DNA of 64,000 bases from Cardinalis cardinalis (Eukaryota > Chordata > Aves > Passeriformes > Cardinalidae), in NCBI GenBank assembly GCA_014549065.1, contig JACDOX010000003.1, forward strand, positions 15,441,877 through 15,505,876. The letters are read 5' to 3'. The position numbers and the translations under genes are program-made. Every line of letters starts with the position of its first letter. Position 1 is the stretch's first letter. Below, piece by piece: positions 26,001 through 37,556 of this stretch. The notes under the pieces were generated by a model. The model had not been told where the DNA came from. It did no database searches and saw only the letters and a list, made by a program, of their open reading frames with translations.

Positions 26001-27861
26001 ATAACAGATCTCTTAGTTTCTCCTTGCTCATCTGTTTTGTGCTGACGCCTCCAGTGGACAAACTCATTTGGGGAGTGTGTAAGAAACAGTTTGTGACTGA
26101 AACAGTTCCACTGCCTTTTTTTGTTTTTTCATTTAAAATTTATGAAGTAATCCTTGGTAACACAATGTAACCATGATATTATAAGACCATGTGATGCTAA
26201 AACAACAAAAATAATCTTGTGGCTGGATTTAAAGAGATTAAAGTAAAACCAGCTTTTTTTCTAACAGGGTTGTGTTAGATATTCACTGAATGTTCCCATT
26301 TATTAGAAAATCTGGCTACATCTATGTAGCAGGAGATACTACACATAATTCTTGTTGGCATATTTGCCTATTCAAGGAACACCAAAGAAGGAGAACACAT
26401 CTTTTCTTCTGTGGGATCTCTTATGAGAAAGCAAAGACTTCATGAGGCAGGACAAGCCCAACCAACATTTGCTCAATGAGTCTTACTCTATGCCCTGAAG
26501 TTGATGAGACTATTAACATTAATTATTCATGTGCTGACAAAGGCTGCTGCAGGAGACACAGAATGAAGACTAATAAGCTGAAATAGAGAAAACTGGATGC
26601 CTAGGAGAGCCTGGAGAATGGAATATCTTTCAATATTTTTCCTCATTAATTTGGCCAATTTCCCAGAGGGGCAGCAATACAAGACTTTGACACCAGTACT
26701 TTTCCTTAAGTGTGCCTGCGAATTCCGAGCCACATTCCCTCAGTGAGCTGCACTCAGCCCATGAGCCTTGACCCTTTTGTCAGCTCAAATATGCCTGCTG
26801 ATAGAGGATGTCTTGGAGTCTGACAGATGGACCTCATCTGTCTAGGGCATGGTGCAACACAGGGAAGAACTCAATTTTGAATTTTGTGCTTGAAAAAAAA
26901 CAAGCCAAAAAAAGTAGTAAAAACACCAGTGGAAGTCAGCGACTTCCCACTGGGCTTCTGATTCCATCTTCTCACAAAGATGCTCTGACAAGAAGGAATT
27001 TAGTAAGAGGCCCCCTCTGTAAACAGAAATGCTATTTCATTTGAAGCTCAGTGAATGTTGGGGCAGGTAGAGCAATAGACAGGATGCTCAGAGGAAGTGG
27101 TTTTTTAATGAGCTTTCTCTCTGCAGGGACCATATAAAATTCTGATATTTGTATTTCTAAGTTTTAGAGCTGTGAAATCAAAATATACCTTTATCTGTAG
27201 CTAGGCTGGATGTTTATGGCTACTGGCTATCAAAAAGTAAATCTCCTTTTAATAAAATATTTGTATCAGCTTTTTTACTTTTAGATATGCAATTTTGCAG
27301 AAATTTGTGTCTCTGTTCATGGTAGTGTTCTTAAGATTCTGAACTCTTGCATCATTCCAGTTTACTTGACAGTTCTCCTAACAAAAAAGAACATAACATC
27401 AAGCGTTTTTAAACAACCAACCAAAAAAAAGCTTCACATTTTTTGCTATTTTTTTCTTGTGTAGTGCTGAAAGGGCTCGGAAACCAGAACCCCTCATTCA
27501 GCAAGGTGATTGGTGCTCTGCATTTATACAGATTGCAGGAAGTGAACCTTAATAACATCAGTGGTGTCAGAAAACTGTCACTTGGTTCTTAGGTATGCAG
27601 AAAGTCCACAATCCTGATATACTTGTATGTGTTCAGGTAGTCACATTATCCAACCAGTCATCTACGAGAAAAAAAATCCTGTGTCTATTCATCAGAATAA
27701 AAAGTTGCTGTAGCATGGAGTCATCCAAGGGTGATCCATGCATATACATCTGTTAGTTTTAGATTTGTGTCATGGAACGGTTGTTTTTAAAACACTGTCT
27801 CTTGAGCAAATGTGTTTAAAAGTCTGTTTGAAGTCATTCAAATGCAACCTGCAAGCATAAA
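23015..27861. other. AT-rich non-coding stretch, no gene seen
   Basis: Overlapping frames at 23027-23786 follow the G25 run and have no family resemblance. Nothing else stands out. Confidence 0.65.
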
Positions 27862-28018
27862 TCGCAGGTGCAGCTCGGGCCGGTGCCCGTGCCTGGGAGT
27901 CTCTTTTCAGCACCACGAACAGCGCCCAGAGCCTCAGCTCGCACGCTAGCTATCCCTTCCTTCNTGGGCTGTGCCCGAAAGGGCAGGCACGAGGGGAATT
28001 CTGCACTCTTAAACGGGT
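27862..28018. promoter_or_regulatory. Second small CpG cluster
   Basis: About 11 CpGs occur in about 157 bases, again in AT-rich surroundings. It is shorter than a standard CpG island. Contents include ctcgggccggtgcccgtg at the left and cccgaaagggcaggcacgag at the right, with one unresolved base at 27964. No exon, tRNA box or known repeat was recognised. It may be a minor promoter, an enhancer, or the remnant of a GC-rich repeat I cannot name. Confidence 0.3.
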
Positions 28019-30306
28019 GGGTGTGCATGTTCAGCAGTCACACAGATTCTTGCTGCTTCAGCCAAAAACTTGCTGAAATAATTACTTCATAGGGACAAGA
28101 CTTTTTTTATATTAGGCGTATCACAACCTCGTGTATGTTATTTTTGCTCAAAAGAAATGAGAAGCCTGGCTGACCTATGTTCCCAAACTGTGCTAGTTAA
28201 TTATTAAGATGTGTTGAAACATGAACTATTGAGCTGGTCTTACAGAAATACAATTTTCTTATGCTGTACAGCTAAGCGATATTGTTAAAGCCAGACATTC
28301 AAAATGCTGAGACTTGCTTAAAAATAGTGATTTTCAAGAAACTCCCTTGTGTCACACTTTTCTAATTATTCTTTTAGATTTTTTCAAGTTATTTTTTCAA
28401 AGTTCTCTCTGCAACTGAATTTTCACTTTTTAGAGAAAGAAACCTAGGGCTTATACAATTGTAGGAACCCTAGGACAAACTTTCAGACATTATGACTATC
28501 AAAATTTTAATAGTTGGTAGCAAAGTGATTAGAACAAAGTCAGTGGTTGAAAAAACCCTAAGTGCTAAATCCAAGACTTATTACAACAGCACTAACTCAG
28601 TAGGGGAATGAGTTATTGAATGCTGCTCATTGCCATAGATAAGAACAGGTTAAATCTCACTTGTTTGTCTTTAGTTAACTACAGTAAAATTGTTAGTATC
28701 TTGCTCTCTGTCCACTTGGTCAATGGGAAGCTCAGTTTCATTTGCTTGGTAGAAATCTGAAAGTTGAGCTAAAAAGTACAATTTCATTGACACAGTTCTC
28801 CTAGCAAAGGAGAAAATCCTTTTCCTTCCCCTGTGGAAGAAAAAACCTGGAAGAAAAGAGAAGGCAGCCAAAAGCTGTTCTGTTCGAGGGGAGAGAGGGT
28901 AGTGTGGTAAGATGAGTGAATACCTGAGCTCTGAGTTTCTTCAAAGAGGCAACCATTGCTTCTTGCATGCCAAAGGTTTGTTATGGTTTTCTGGTTGACT
29001 GGCTATTAGTTGTTTCAGCAACCTGAATCTCATAAAGCATTAAGCTTTATAGCATTAACTTTTTAAAAATTATTTATTTTTATTTGAGCAAAGATTCCAG
29101 TTTCTTTCACAGAAGTGTTTGGCCAGGCAGAAATTTGAAATAAGTAGGTGAAAGTTTGAATTTGAGCATGGCAATTTTCCACCTCTTTTTTTGTTGTTGA
29201 TATCCTTAATTTCCATGTCTCTAACTGGAGGTAGACCACAGTAGCCTAAGCTTAGAAGTGGTTCTGCTAAAAAGATGATGCACTAAGGATGAAGTTCTGT
29301 GAGAACTTTTGTAAACTAGAGATAGGCTAATAAAGAGAAATAGAGATAAATAGTTCAATAGAGAGATGATAATAGAGATAAACTAGTTCAAAGAATCATA
29401 AGTGCTAATTCAGAGAATCTTACAGTACATTAGAAAGCTGCTTTGTGACAGAAGGATATTGCTGTAGTGAAAACTGTCTATTGCCATGGAAGGTGTGAGG
29501 TTTAGCTACACCTTCCCAGCATAATAAAGGAGGGTTCCATCTCTCCAGGGCAATGTATTTGTACAAAATAGCAGTAAGTACTTGTTGGGCTAAGAATATG
29601 GCGTGTTCATGTTTGGAGGCTACTATAAACTTCTTCAGTTTTTTTTCCTTTTGTAAAAGTTCACTGCAAGTCCTGTCAGAAATAACATTTAGCTCTTTTC
29701 TTTTTATTGTGCAATGATGCTTTTGTGACTCTCTCCTAGCTAGTTTGAGAAATAAAAGAGGATTTGCTAGACCTGAAAGATTTCAATTAACTAAAGTGAA
29801 TGCCAGAGCTCAGAGATAAAGTGTCCTGATTTGCTTCTTGCCCATCAGTCTAGGTTTGTCCTAACAAAGATTTTTCAGGAAAGAAAGCAAATAAAAGATT
29901 AGAGGAGAGAGAGTGGGATGGAGTTATGAACACAAAATGAGTGTATGGATTAACATTTTCAGAGGAAAAAACACAAAGAGAGGGAATAGGAAAACAATTT
30001 TGGCTGTTGGGGTTTTATCATCCTTGTTCTTTAACGTTCAGAGATAGCAAATCCATTCTGTCTTTACCCAGGCAGTGACATGTCACAGTAAAATTTAGTA
30101 GCAAATATTCTTTCATCTTTGTGGAAGTACATAGGCTTTACTTGGGGAGGCGTTCTAATCTTCAGTTTCTTCTATTTTGCAAAGAAAATTATGTTTTAGA
30201 GATTAGAATATAAGTAATTTTAATCTTTTAAATTAAGTATGCTTGTTGCAACAGAAGGAATTACTGTGTTTATTAATATTGTGTGATGGAAACCAAAACA
30301 AATTGC
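28019..30306. other. AT-rich non-coding stretch, no gene seen
   Basis: Holds only the degenerate direct repeat at 29339-29390. Open frames do not exceed about 66 codons. Confidence 0.7.
29339..29390 (+). repeat. Short interspersed direct repeat
   Basis: aatagagataaatagttca (29339-29357) recurs as aatagagataaactagttca (29371-29390) with one inserted base. The surrounding sequence is full of atagaga-like units, suggesting an old degenerate tandem array. Confidence 0.75.
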
Positions 30307-31325
30307 GTCATAGATTTACAAAAAAAGGTGATCAGAAACCTCTGGAGATAGTTTAGTACAACCTAGTGTTCAAGGAAGGTCAGCTGGGGCAGATTGCTCA
30401 GGATTGGATCTGGGTGTTGGACATTCTTAAGGACAGAAACTCCACAGCTCCTGGGGTAAATCTGCACCATCGTTTGACCACTCACAGTCAATAAGTGTTT
30501 TTTCATACTGTTTCAATGCTGTGTCTTTTATTTTTATTTGTCCATTACTTCTCTTTCTGATCTTGGATAGCTCTGAGAAGCATCTGACTTCATCATCTTT
30601 GCTTTCTTGGCTATTTATAGACGTGAGTGAGACCTTCCCTGAGCCCTCTCTTCTCCAGGATGATCAGTCCAGCAGTGTCAGTCATCCCTTATGTGCCAGG
30701 AGCTCTGATCCCTTCACCTTTGTGTCCTTTTATTTGGCTCCCTGCAGCACATGCTCCTGTCTGCCTCCCACTGGGAAGCCCAGAACTGGACATAGCACTC
30801 AGATGTGTCTCACCAAGGCAGAGTAGAGGGGAAGGATCCCCCCCTTGATCTGCTGGCAATGCTCTTCCTAATGCAGCCTCGGATGGTCTCACCCTTCAAT
30901 GTCACAAAGGTGCATCACTGGCTCTGCTCGGCTTGCTGACCACCAGGACCTCCTGGTCTTTTTCTGCCAAGCTGCTTTCTAGACAGTTGGTGTCAAACCT
31001 GTAGTTCTGCTTGGGGTTATTCCTTCCCAGATGCAGAGCTTTTTATATTCCATTGAACTCCGCTATATTCCTGTCTGCACGTTTCTTTAATCTGTTGAGA
31101 TCTCTTTGAATGGCACCTCAGTCATCCACTGCATCAGTCACTCCTCAGAGTAGATTCCTGAACATTTGCCGAGGGTATTTGCTGTCCCATCATCCACAGC
31201 ACCAGTGGAGATGTTAATTTGGCCTCACTATCAGTCCCTGGGGCACAACACCAGGGACCAGCCTCCAGATGGAATTGGTGCTGCTGGTTACTACACTTTG
31301 GACTTGTTCTTTTGGTGGTTTCCAT
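30307..31325 (-). mobile_element. CR1 LINE fragment, decayed reverse transcriptase C-terminal half
   Basis: This is the largest repeat in the window, a 5'-truncated CR1 lying on the minus strand with its 3' end at about 30307. On that strand, 31146-31135 begins GVTD, followed by AIQRDLNRLKKRADRN, then HLGRNNPK at 31033-31010 and ESSLAEKD. These are the landmark motifs of the region downstream of the catalytic core of CR1 ORF2 reverse transcriptase. In-frame stops interrupt the frame (one just before the GAIQRD stretch, another before KALHLGRN), and the reading is lost further on, so it encodes nothing functional. The part near 30331-30480 matches the CR1 3' region. Similarity stops near 31325, inside what would be more upstream ORF2. 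The heavy divergence suggests an old insertion. Confidence 0.92.
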
Positions 31326-32618
31326 GTCACTGTCTCTGCATCCAGTAGATGAATCTTCACGCTCAGTTAAAGCAATGTTAGTTCTGAGAAATAGGAATCT
31401 TCTGAATATCAATAAAGCTTTTAGCCTATTCCTCCAGGGATATCTGAGGGGAAACATTTAACTTCATTGAATATATGATCCTTGAAATGTCCAAATGAAC
31501 TTCACTCTGAAAGATTTAAGCAATGTCTGCTATTTCTGAATAGGGTAAACCCCCAAAGTGAAAGGTATGGTACCGTAACCTATTTGATAATGTGAAAGTT
31601 GTAGGCAACTTTGTTAGTGCAGGGAGGTTCAGAGTGCAGAGCTTTGGAGATTAATCCAAATGCAAATGTCCTCAGAATCATGAAACATTTCCTCTCAAGT
31701 TATGGCCATAAATGATGACTTCTCTGGAATGTTTTCATTTGGGGAGGTAATATGTTGTATCTCTGAGAATGTTTCTACTAACGAGCATATCAGAAGAAGA
31801 ATCAGAGGAAATCACTAGCCAGAGAGAAATACTATGAGGCCATGAGCAAGGACTTAATAAATGAGATTGTGCTCATTCAGGGCTACAACTCAATCCACAG
31901 AAGCCAATGGGAGCTGTTGCCTGTGACGATCAGGTAGCTTTATTGCAGATCTAATGAGCTTTCCCCTGCAATGCAATTTGAAAAACACTGTTCTGCCCTG
32001 CTGCCTTTGGTAAAGAGTCTCAGAGCTCTACATGTTAATCAAAACTCCCAGCACACTGAGGTGCATTATCCAGGAATTGGGATACAGAAACTAAGACTGA
32101 AAATATTTTTGCTTAACTCCAAAAAGGAACAACAACACAATTGTCAGTGCAGTTACACCACAGCAGCCACTGGGCAGGGGGCCACCCTTCCCACCTAGTC
32201 CAGGTAAGATCTGGTCAGACCAGAAGAACAAAATAGGAAGGAGCAAGAGGGCAAGGTAGAGAAGGATTAGTTTGTTCACTGAAATTCAGACAGTGGCATA
32301 GTAACTGAGTTGACTTAGGATCCTTTTCCTGTGCTTTAACATGCCAAAAAGTCACAGAGATTAAAACAAATATTGTATTTGTGATTTCAAACCCGCTAGA
32401 AGAAAGGGTAAAGTTGCAGGTAGTATTTTTAACTTATATTTTTATTATCACACTTTTATTTAAGTTGTAGTCTTGCAGTGCTACCCAGAGAAGATTGTGC
32501 ACCTGTGGTGCCTTTCAGTGGACCACAAAGGGCTGGAATATTGTCAGCAGACAAGTCAAAAATCCTAATTTCACACTTAAACATCAAACCTTTGCTTATT
32601 TAAAAACTTATGTAATTT

Positions 32619-32667
32619 TAAAAAAAGGGAAAAAAAGAGGAAATAGGGAAAAAAGAAAAAAATAAAA
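32619..32667 (+). repeat. A/G-rich low-complexity stretch
   Basis: Runs of A broken by ggg and gagg, almost purely purine over about 49 bases. No retroposed body was recognised upstream. Confidence 0.8.
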
Positions 32668-34248
32668 CCACAATTTGACTCCTCAGGTGTATAAAATATG
32701 AATACCTGCAGGCTTCCCAGGATATCAATATGTGGAGCTCATAAGCACATAACAGTGTGAGTCACAGATGGAAAGGGGCACTGGAGTGATATTTACATTA
32801 TCTTTTATCATTGCTCTTCCACTTAAAGCTTGCATTGGAAAAAGTCTGTACAGTCAATTGTATTCACACTGTAGAAAAGAACTAGTTTTTAAGACTTTTT
32901 GATTTAATAGGTTTCACTTTGAAAGAGAGCAGAAAAAGTGTTGTGATTTTAAGTGAAATTTCTCCACACGTGTTTTAATACTCTGAGTTTCACTGAGAAA
33001 TAAACAAGGGATGCTACATTCTATAGCCCTTTCAATTTGATACAAGGACTCTTCCTTCTTGGCTCTTTCATTTCCAGTAATTAAACCATCTGGTTGATGA
33101 GGGAAATTAATTCAAGACCACATTAATTCCTACTTCTAAATTTCTTTGTGGAAAACACTTCAGGAGAAAATGATGTTTGCTGGATGATCAGATGTAAAAT
33201 TAAGAGAATGTGTTGTTGATCGTCCTATAGTGCTGCTTGCAAAATTAATCATGGATGGTTAGAAAGTCTTGTGGTAAATCTGGTGTCAACATTGAGATAG
33301 CAAAGAAAAGAGTAGAAAGATCATGAAATTCTCACAGATTTGTTTAGGTTGGTACATAGAATGAGAACAAGTGTTCAATTTATTGAAAAATTCAGGCCAA
33401 GCTTTTACAAGATATGGAGGAAGTAAAACAGTTTGTACAGCTTGCAATTGTATGTCTGTGCTCTTCACTATAGAATGCTGGGCTATTATGGTGTGAGACT
33501 GACAGTGAAAGTTTGGAACACAAATTTAAGTGCTATTCAAGCTACTTTTGAAGTTGTTGTTACAGTTTCTAAACAACATTGGAAGGATGGGGGTTTATTA
33601 TGTTGCTGAGTAAAATCCCTCCACTCCAACACTAAAAGAGGCTGAGGCTGGGTAAACAGAAGTTACAGCTGGCTGTGTGCTGTTATGGATCCTGGAATAG
33701 CATCTCCTGGCCACAGAAGAGTCAGAGTTGTTTGATCAAGCCCAGGCTATGAAGGGTATGCACAATTTGAATCTCAACGTTCTGAGAAGCACTGCTGAGA
33801 CTCTGGACCCATAACGCATTGTTTAGCATCTCTGCTCCAGTTGCACATGGGAGTTTTTCTTTCATTGCAAGCACAGCCAGCCTCTAACAGAAATTTTGGG
33901 CAAAAAATATTGCAGAACAAAATATGAGAGTAACTATTTTGGGCATAGCATTTTGTCTGAAATGTAGAGCATGAAGTAGTGCAGTAATAGTAATATAGTG
34001 AGAGCAGTGTTTTTGTAGTAAAGTGGAAATGATCTTCCAAAGGGCACTTAATCTCAGTTTTTCTAGGAAAGTAAACAGAATAAAAGCAGTGGCTATTTTC
34101 ACAACTGCAGTGGATTGCAAAATATAAGTGTGATGTAAGTGCAGAAAGCAGTATTTCTTCTGTTTTCAGATTACCCTTCTCATTTCTCTCAGTGAGAGGC
34201 CTCACTCTCCTCACAGAGCTCCTCCACACCAAAGCATACCTTGCTATC

Positions 34249-34262
34249 TTTTTTTTTTTTTT
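34249..34262 (+). repeat. Homopolymer T14
   Basis: Fourteen Ts followed by aaag. The longest open frame of the window (33774-34355, minus) reads through it as poly-lysine. Confidence 0.95.
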
Positions 34263-36180
34263 AAAGATTTTTGCTTCTCCTTGCCAGCATTTTGCTAATT
34301 GGGCAGAGGCACCCATTACTGAAGGAGTGCATTTCCAGCCTCTCAGGGACAGCACTTTACTGGCTCAATTACTTGAGGTATGAGGAGCAGGCAGCAATGA
34401 TGTGTCTATCCTTCCTGATTCAAGAGATCTGGGCTGCTCTTCAAACTCTGACATGCCTGTTAATCTTGTAGTGACAGTGATGCTGCTGTCTGTGTGTGCT
34501 GTCACCACACTACTGTCACTGCAGTAGGTGTTAATAAGCAAAGTGGCTGTTTAATGAAACACTGATTTCTGGACAGTAAGTAATGTGTTTAGGGCCCTGG
34601 GCTGTGCTTTAGAAGACAAAGGAGGGCTATTAGGCTCAGTTTGTGCCTTGCCCACCCCGGTGAGCAGGTAATGATGTGTGCCAGACACTGGTGCTCCCAT
34701 TTGTTTTCCCTTCCATTTCTTTTCAGAATGCATCAGAAATCTGAAAATACTCACATTCTGTTTTCTCAGAAGAGGAAAGCATTTGACCAAAGATCAAGAT
34801 ATTAGTTCAGGTATTCCAGTTGTCTAGGATTGTGAGTTAGTTTTGTTCTAAATTTCTGGAGAAAAAGGCTTGATTCTCCACAACCCTCTTCACCACATGG
34901 CCCCTCATTTGAAGTTCTGCTAAATCAGAGTAGCAATTAGTTAAGCACATAATTTTGCTCTTCATGTTGCATAGAGCTTAGATGAGATTTTAATAATCAT
35001 ACCTGCAGAAGTGTTCTGGCACAAAATTGAGTATCAAAAACTATTATTGTGCTTATCCTGTGCTTTTCTGATCATTTCACCCCCATTAAACTGGTTGCAG
35101 AGGGGTTAATCCTTGAGACGGCGAGCCACAATCCTGACTGGTGTTGGCCATTTAGCAGTGTTCTAGAGATAATTAAAATCATATGTACAAAAACAGAGTG
35201 GCACTACCATGAGCCAAAACTCCTATTTTCAGAAATTTTTAAGCCTTCGTGAAGGGTTCACAGAATCCATTTTGGCATATTGCCTTAGAGTTAGCCCTTT
35301 GCTATGTGTCTGGGATTCAGGATGCAAAAAATTATTTGCTTCAGGGTTACTTCAGGGCTGCAGCGTGCAATTTTTAGAGTGAAGGTGTTTTTGTAAAAAA
35401 AGTAGAATAAAAATGTTTATTCTATTAGATCTCATGGATGTGGGAGGAAGCCAGTCAACTTTTCTAACTTAGCATGCACAGGGCATGAAGAATCAGCAAC
35501 AGTTTTTAAACCACAGATGAAAACTGCAAATTCAATCAAATAACTTTTTATGTGAATTGTTGTTTTTCCTGAGCAAGTTGTGTATTACACCCAGTGGTGC
35601 TAGGATAAGTTCTGAGTGTGCAGCACAATGCATGCCCTCCTACACCCATAGTACTCCCTCATCCCACTCAACTAATTAACAGCAATTAGATAATTATGGT
35701 TCATAAAAGTCTTTGAAAGATGAAGATCTTGCTGCTTGGGACTCATTAGCCCTTTTTAACACATTTATTATCCTTTTTATTTCTGACCACAAAGGGGAAA
35801 ACTTTAAAATATTCTGTTATTTGCCATATTCTGCTCATGAAGCAAANCCTGCAAAAGCAGCCTTTTTCCCAGATGTCCAATGTTAGCTGTGTTTTCACTG
35901 GAAATGACAGATAATGANAGAGAAAGGAAGCTTCCATAAAACACCTTGCTTTTGATCACAAAATTTTTACTAGCNTTCCAAAGCAAATGTCATGTTATTT
36001 TTATATTGCTGGTAAAAATCTAGCCACTTGTTCTCTGTAATAAAAAATGGTAGGCTTTAATTATGTATGCAGCATAGAGCACACAAGACTGAAGAGCTAG
36101 AGTAGATTTTTCATGCAAGGCAACCAGAGCTCGAATAATTTGTGGAACTGACCATTTTTGTTGTANTTTGAATCTTAGGG

Positions 36181-36226
36181 TTTTTGTTTGGGTTTGTTGT
36201 ACTTTGTTTGTCTGTTTGTTTTTAAT
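36181..36226 (+). repeat. T/G-rich low-complexity stretch (TTTG-like)
   Basis: Degenerate tttg units (tgtttgtctgtttgttttt) over about 46 bases, lacking real periodic structure. Confidence 0.75.
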
Positions 36227-37009
36227 TTAAAAATCTCTTTTTGCCAAAGAACTTCCCTTCAGTTGTGTTCCTGAANGATGCTCAGTTTTTCCTCTTGTCC
36301 ATTTTACTCAGTGACACGTAGAAGTTTTCACATCACTAAACATTAGGCACTAAATAAGGAACTTAATTTCTTNACAGTCCGGATAATGATGAAAGAGAGG
36401 ATCCTCCAGAAGCTGAACCAGAGCAACATTGTTTTCCTTTTCTGGGATTACAGATTACGTAGAATTCCATGTATTACTTGTGGATGAGAGCATTAATTAA
36501 AGAGTGGTGCAGCTCTCAGCAACTTTTTGACCTTATTATGTCCTTTAGGGTCAGGAGCCTGTTATGAGTAATGCTGTGGCCNCTGTTCTCCCAGCCTAAT
36601 AAAGGGCTGGTTTATATGGAAGGAAATGCTTGTTGACTGTTTGAAGCAGCCTTCTTATCCCAGCCCTTGAATTTCAGAGGTACACTAAGAGGCCAATTGG
36701 GACCTAGGATTTGAGNCTTGCTTTTGATATTTTTACTAAATCTGCTTTCTGGTGTCTACACCTTTATCACAGTCAGTGGGGTAGAACTAAACCACCTGGG
36801 GATTAAGTGATTTTCTGTTGCCTATTCCTGCACTGCAGGCTGAGTCAGTTGTTTGTCTTTTGACACAATGGGATTTACAAACCACTCCAGCAGCTTTCTG
36901 TAGAGCAGAGATATAACAAATGAACACAATTAAAACAATGGTATATTAAGTGGTACAAAAAGTGAAGTTAATAAGTATCTCCCAGCTTTATGCAGAGCTC
37001 TTATTTACT

Positions 37010-37365
37010 ATTTTATGGCAGTATTAGAAGGAGAGTTGCATTATGGTTATACAATCCTTGAGTCACGAGTGGCAGTTGTCACACTTTTTGATGAGTGTAC
37101 TTTGATAATGGCTGGCTTTATTTAATGAGAATGCTGTCAATACAGCTCCAGCCCCAGCTGTCACTGCTGCCAGGCAGGAGTTGGGGAGGTGTAAGGATCT
37201 AATGATGGGCTGGTGCTAAGGGAGAGATTAGATTAATAAAAATCAATGCAATGGTTCTGTTGGTAATTTTGATTATTATGCTCTGTGCTACCTGGACTGA
37301 AAGGCTGATTTTGATTGATTCATTAGATTATTGCATGATCAAACATAAATCACTTTACAGTATGT
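37010..37365. promoter_or_regulatory. Candidate conserved non-coding element
   Basis: A stretch with gagagattagattaataaaa, then a run of near-identical homeodomain-type sites: ttttgattattatg, ttttgattgattcattag and attattgcatgatcaaac. It also carries caccagccc-type GC patches around 37141-37190 (ccagccccagctgtcactg). No unresolved base falls inside it although they are common in this half of the window. No repeat or coding frame is recognised. PBX/HOX-type TGATTGAT is the clearest motif. It is an enhancer candidate only. Confidence 0.3.
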
Positions 37366-37384
37366 ATCAGCAAACTAAATAGTT

Positions 37385-37403
37385 GGGGGGGGATTTGGGG
37401 GGG
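37385..37403 (+). repeat. Paired G tracts (G8 and G7)
   Basis: Eight Gs at 37385-37392 and seven at 37397-37403, separated by attt. Each run is long enough to be split into two G-triplets, so an intramolecular quadruplex is possible but would need very short loops. It lies just right of the candidate element at 37010-37365. Confidence 0.85.
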
Positions 37404-37504
37404 ATCATGTGATTTTTGCTTCCATGAGGTATAGTCACCTAAGAAGTGAATCCTGTGATTGTATTTTTATTTTTCTCCCCTAACCAAGAACAGCTATAAA
37501 TCCT

Positions 37505-37556
37505 ATTATTCTTTGTGGGTCTCATTCAATTCAGGATATTCTATGACTCTATGATA
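37505..37556 (+). mobile_element. Probable CR1 3' tail, very short
   Basis: The stretch gggtctcattcaattcagg followed by atattctatgactctatgat resembles the terminal ggtcccttccaac...attctatgattctatga of CR1, including the doubled 8-bp tail unit. Only about 50 bases are recognisable and upstream sequence does not match, so this is either an extremely truncated insertion or an old copy decayed beyond recognition upstream. A chance match is less likely because two tail units are present, but the evidence is thin. Confidence 0.6.

Larger units (their letters stand above)
31326..37009. other. Non-coding stretch, no gene seen; unresolved bases begin near 35.85 kb
   Basis: Contains the longest open frame of the window (33774-34355, minus), rejected because it includes a homopolymer-coded lysine run and lacks domain, signal or repeat structure. 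From 35847 onward single unresolved bases become frequent. Confidence 0.65.

Noticed and set aside
30521..31461. Several open frames on both strands near 30.5-31.5 kb
   Set aside because: Nearly all lie within, or extend slightly past, the decayed CR1 element; the only meaningful reading is its stop-interrupted reverse transcriptase on the minus strand.
33774..34355. Longest open frame, about 193 codons, minus strand
   Set aside because: It runs through a T14 homopolymer as poly-lysine, has no domain, signal peptide or family resemblance, and is of a length expected by chance in 64 kb.
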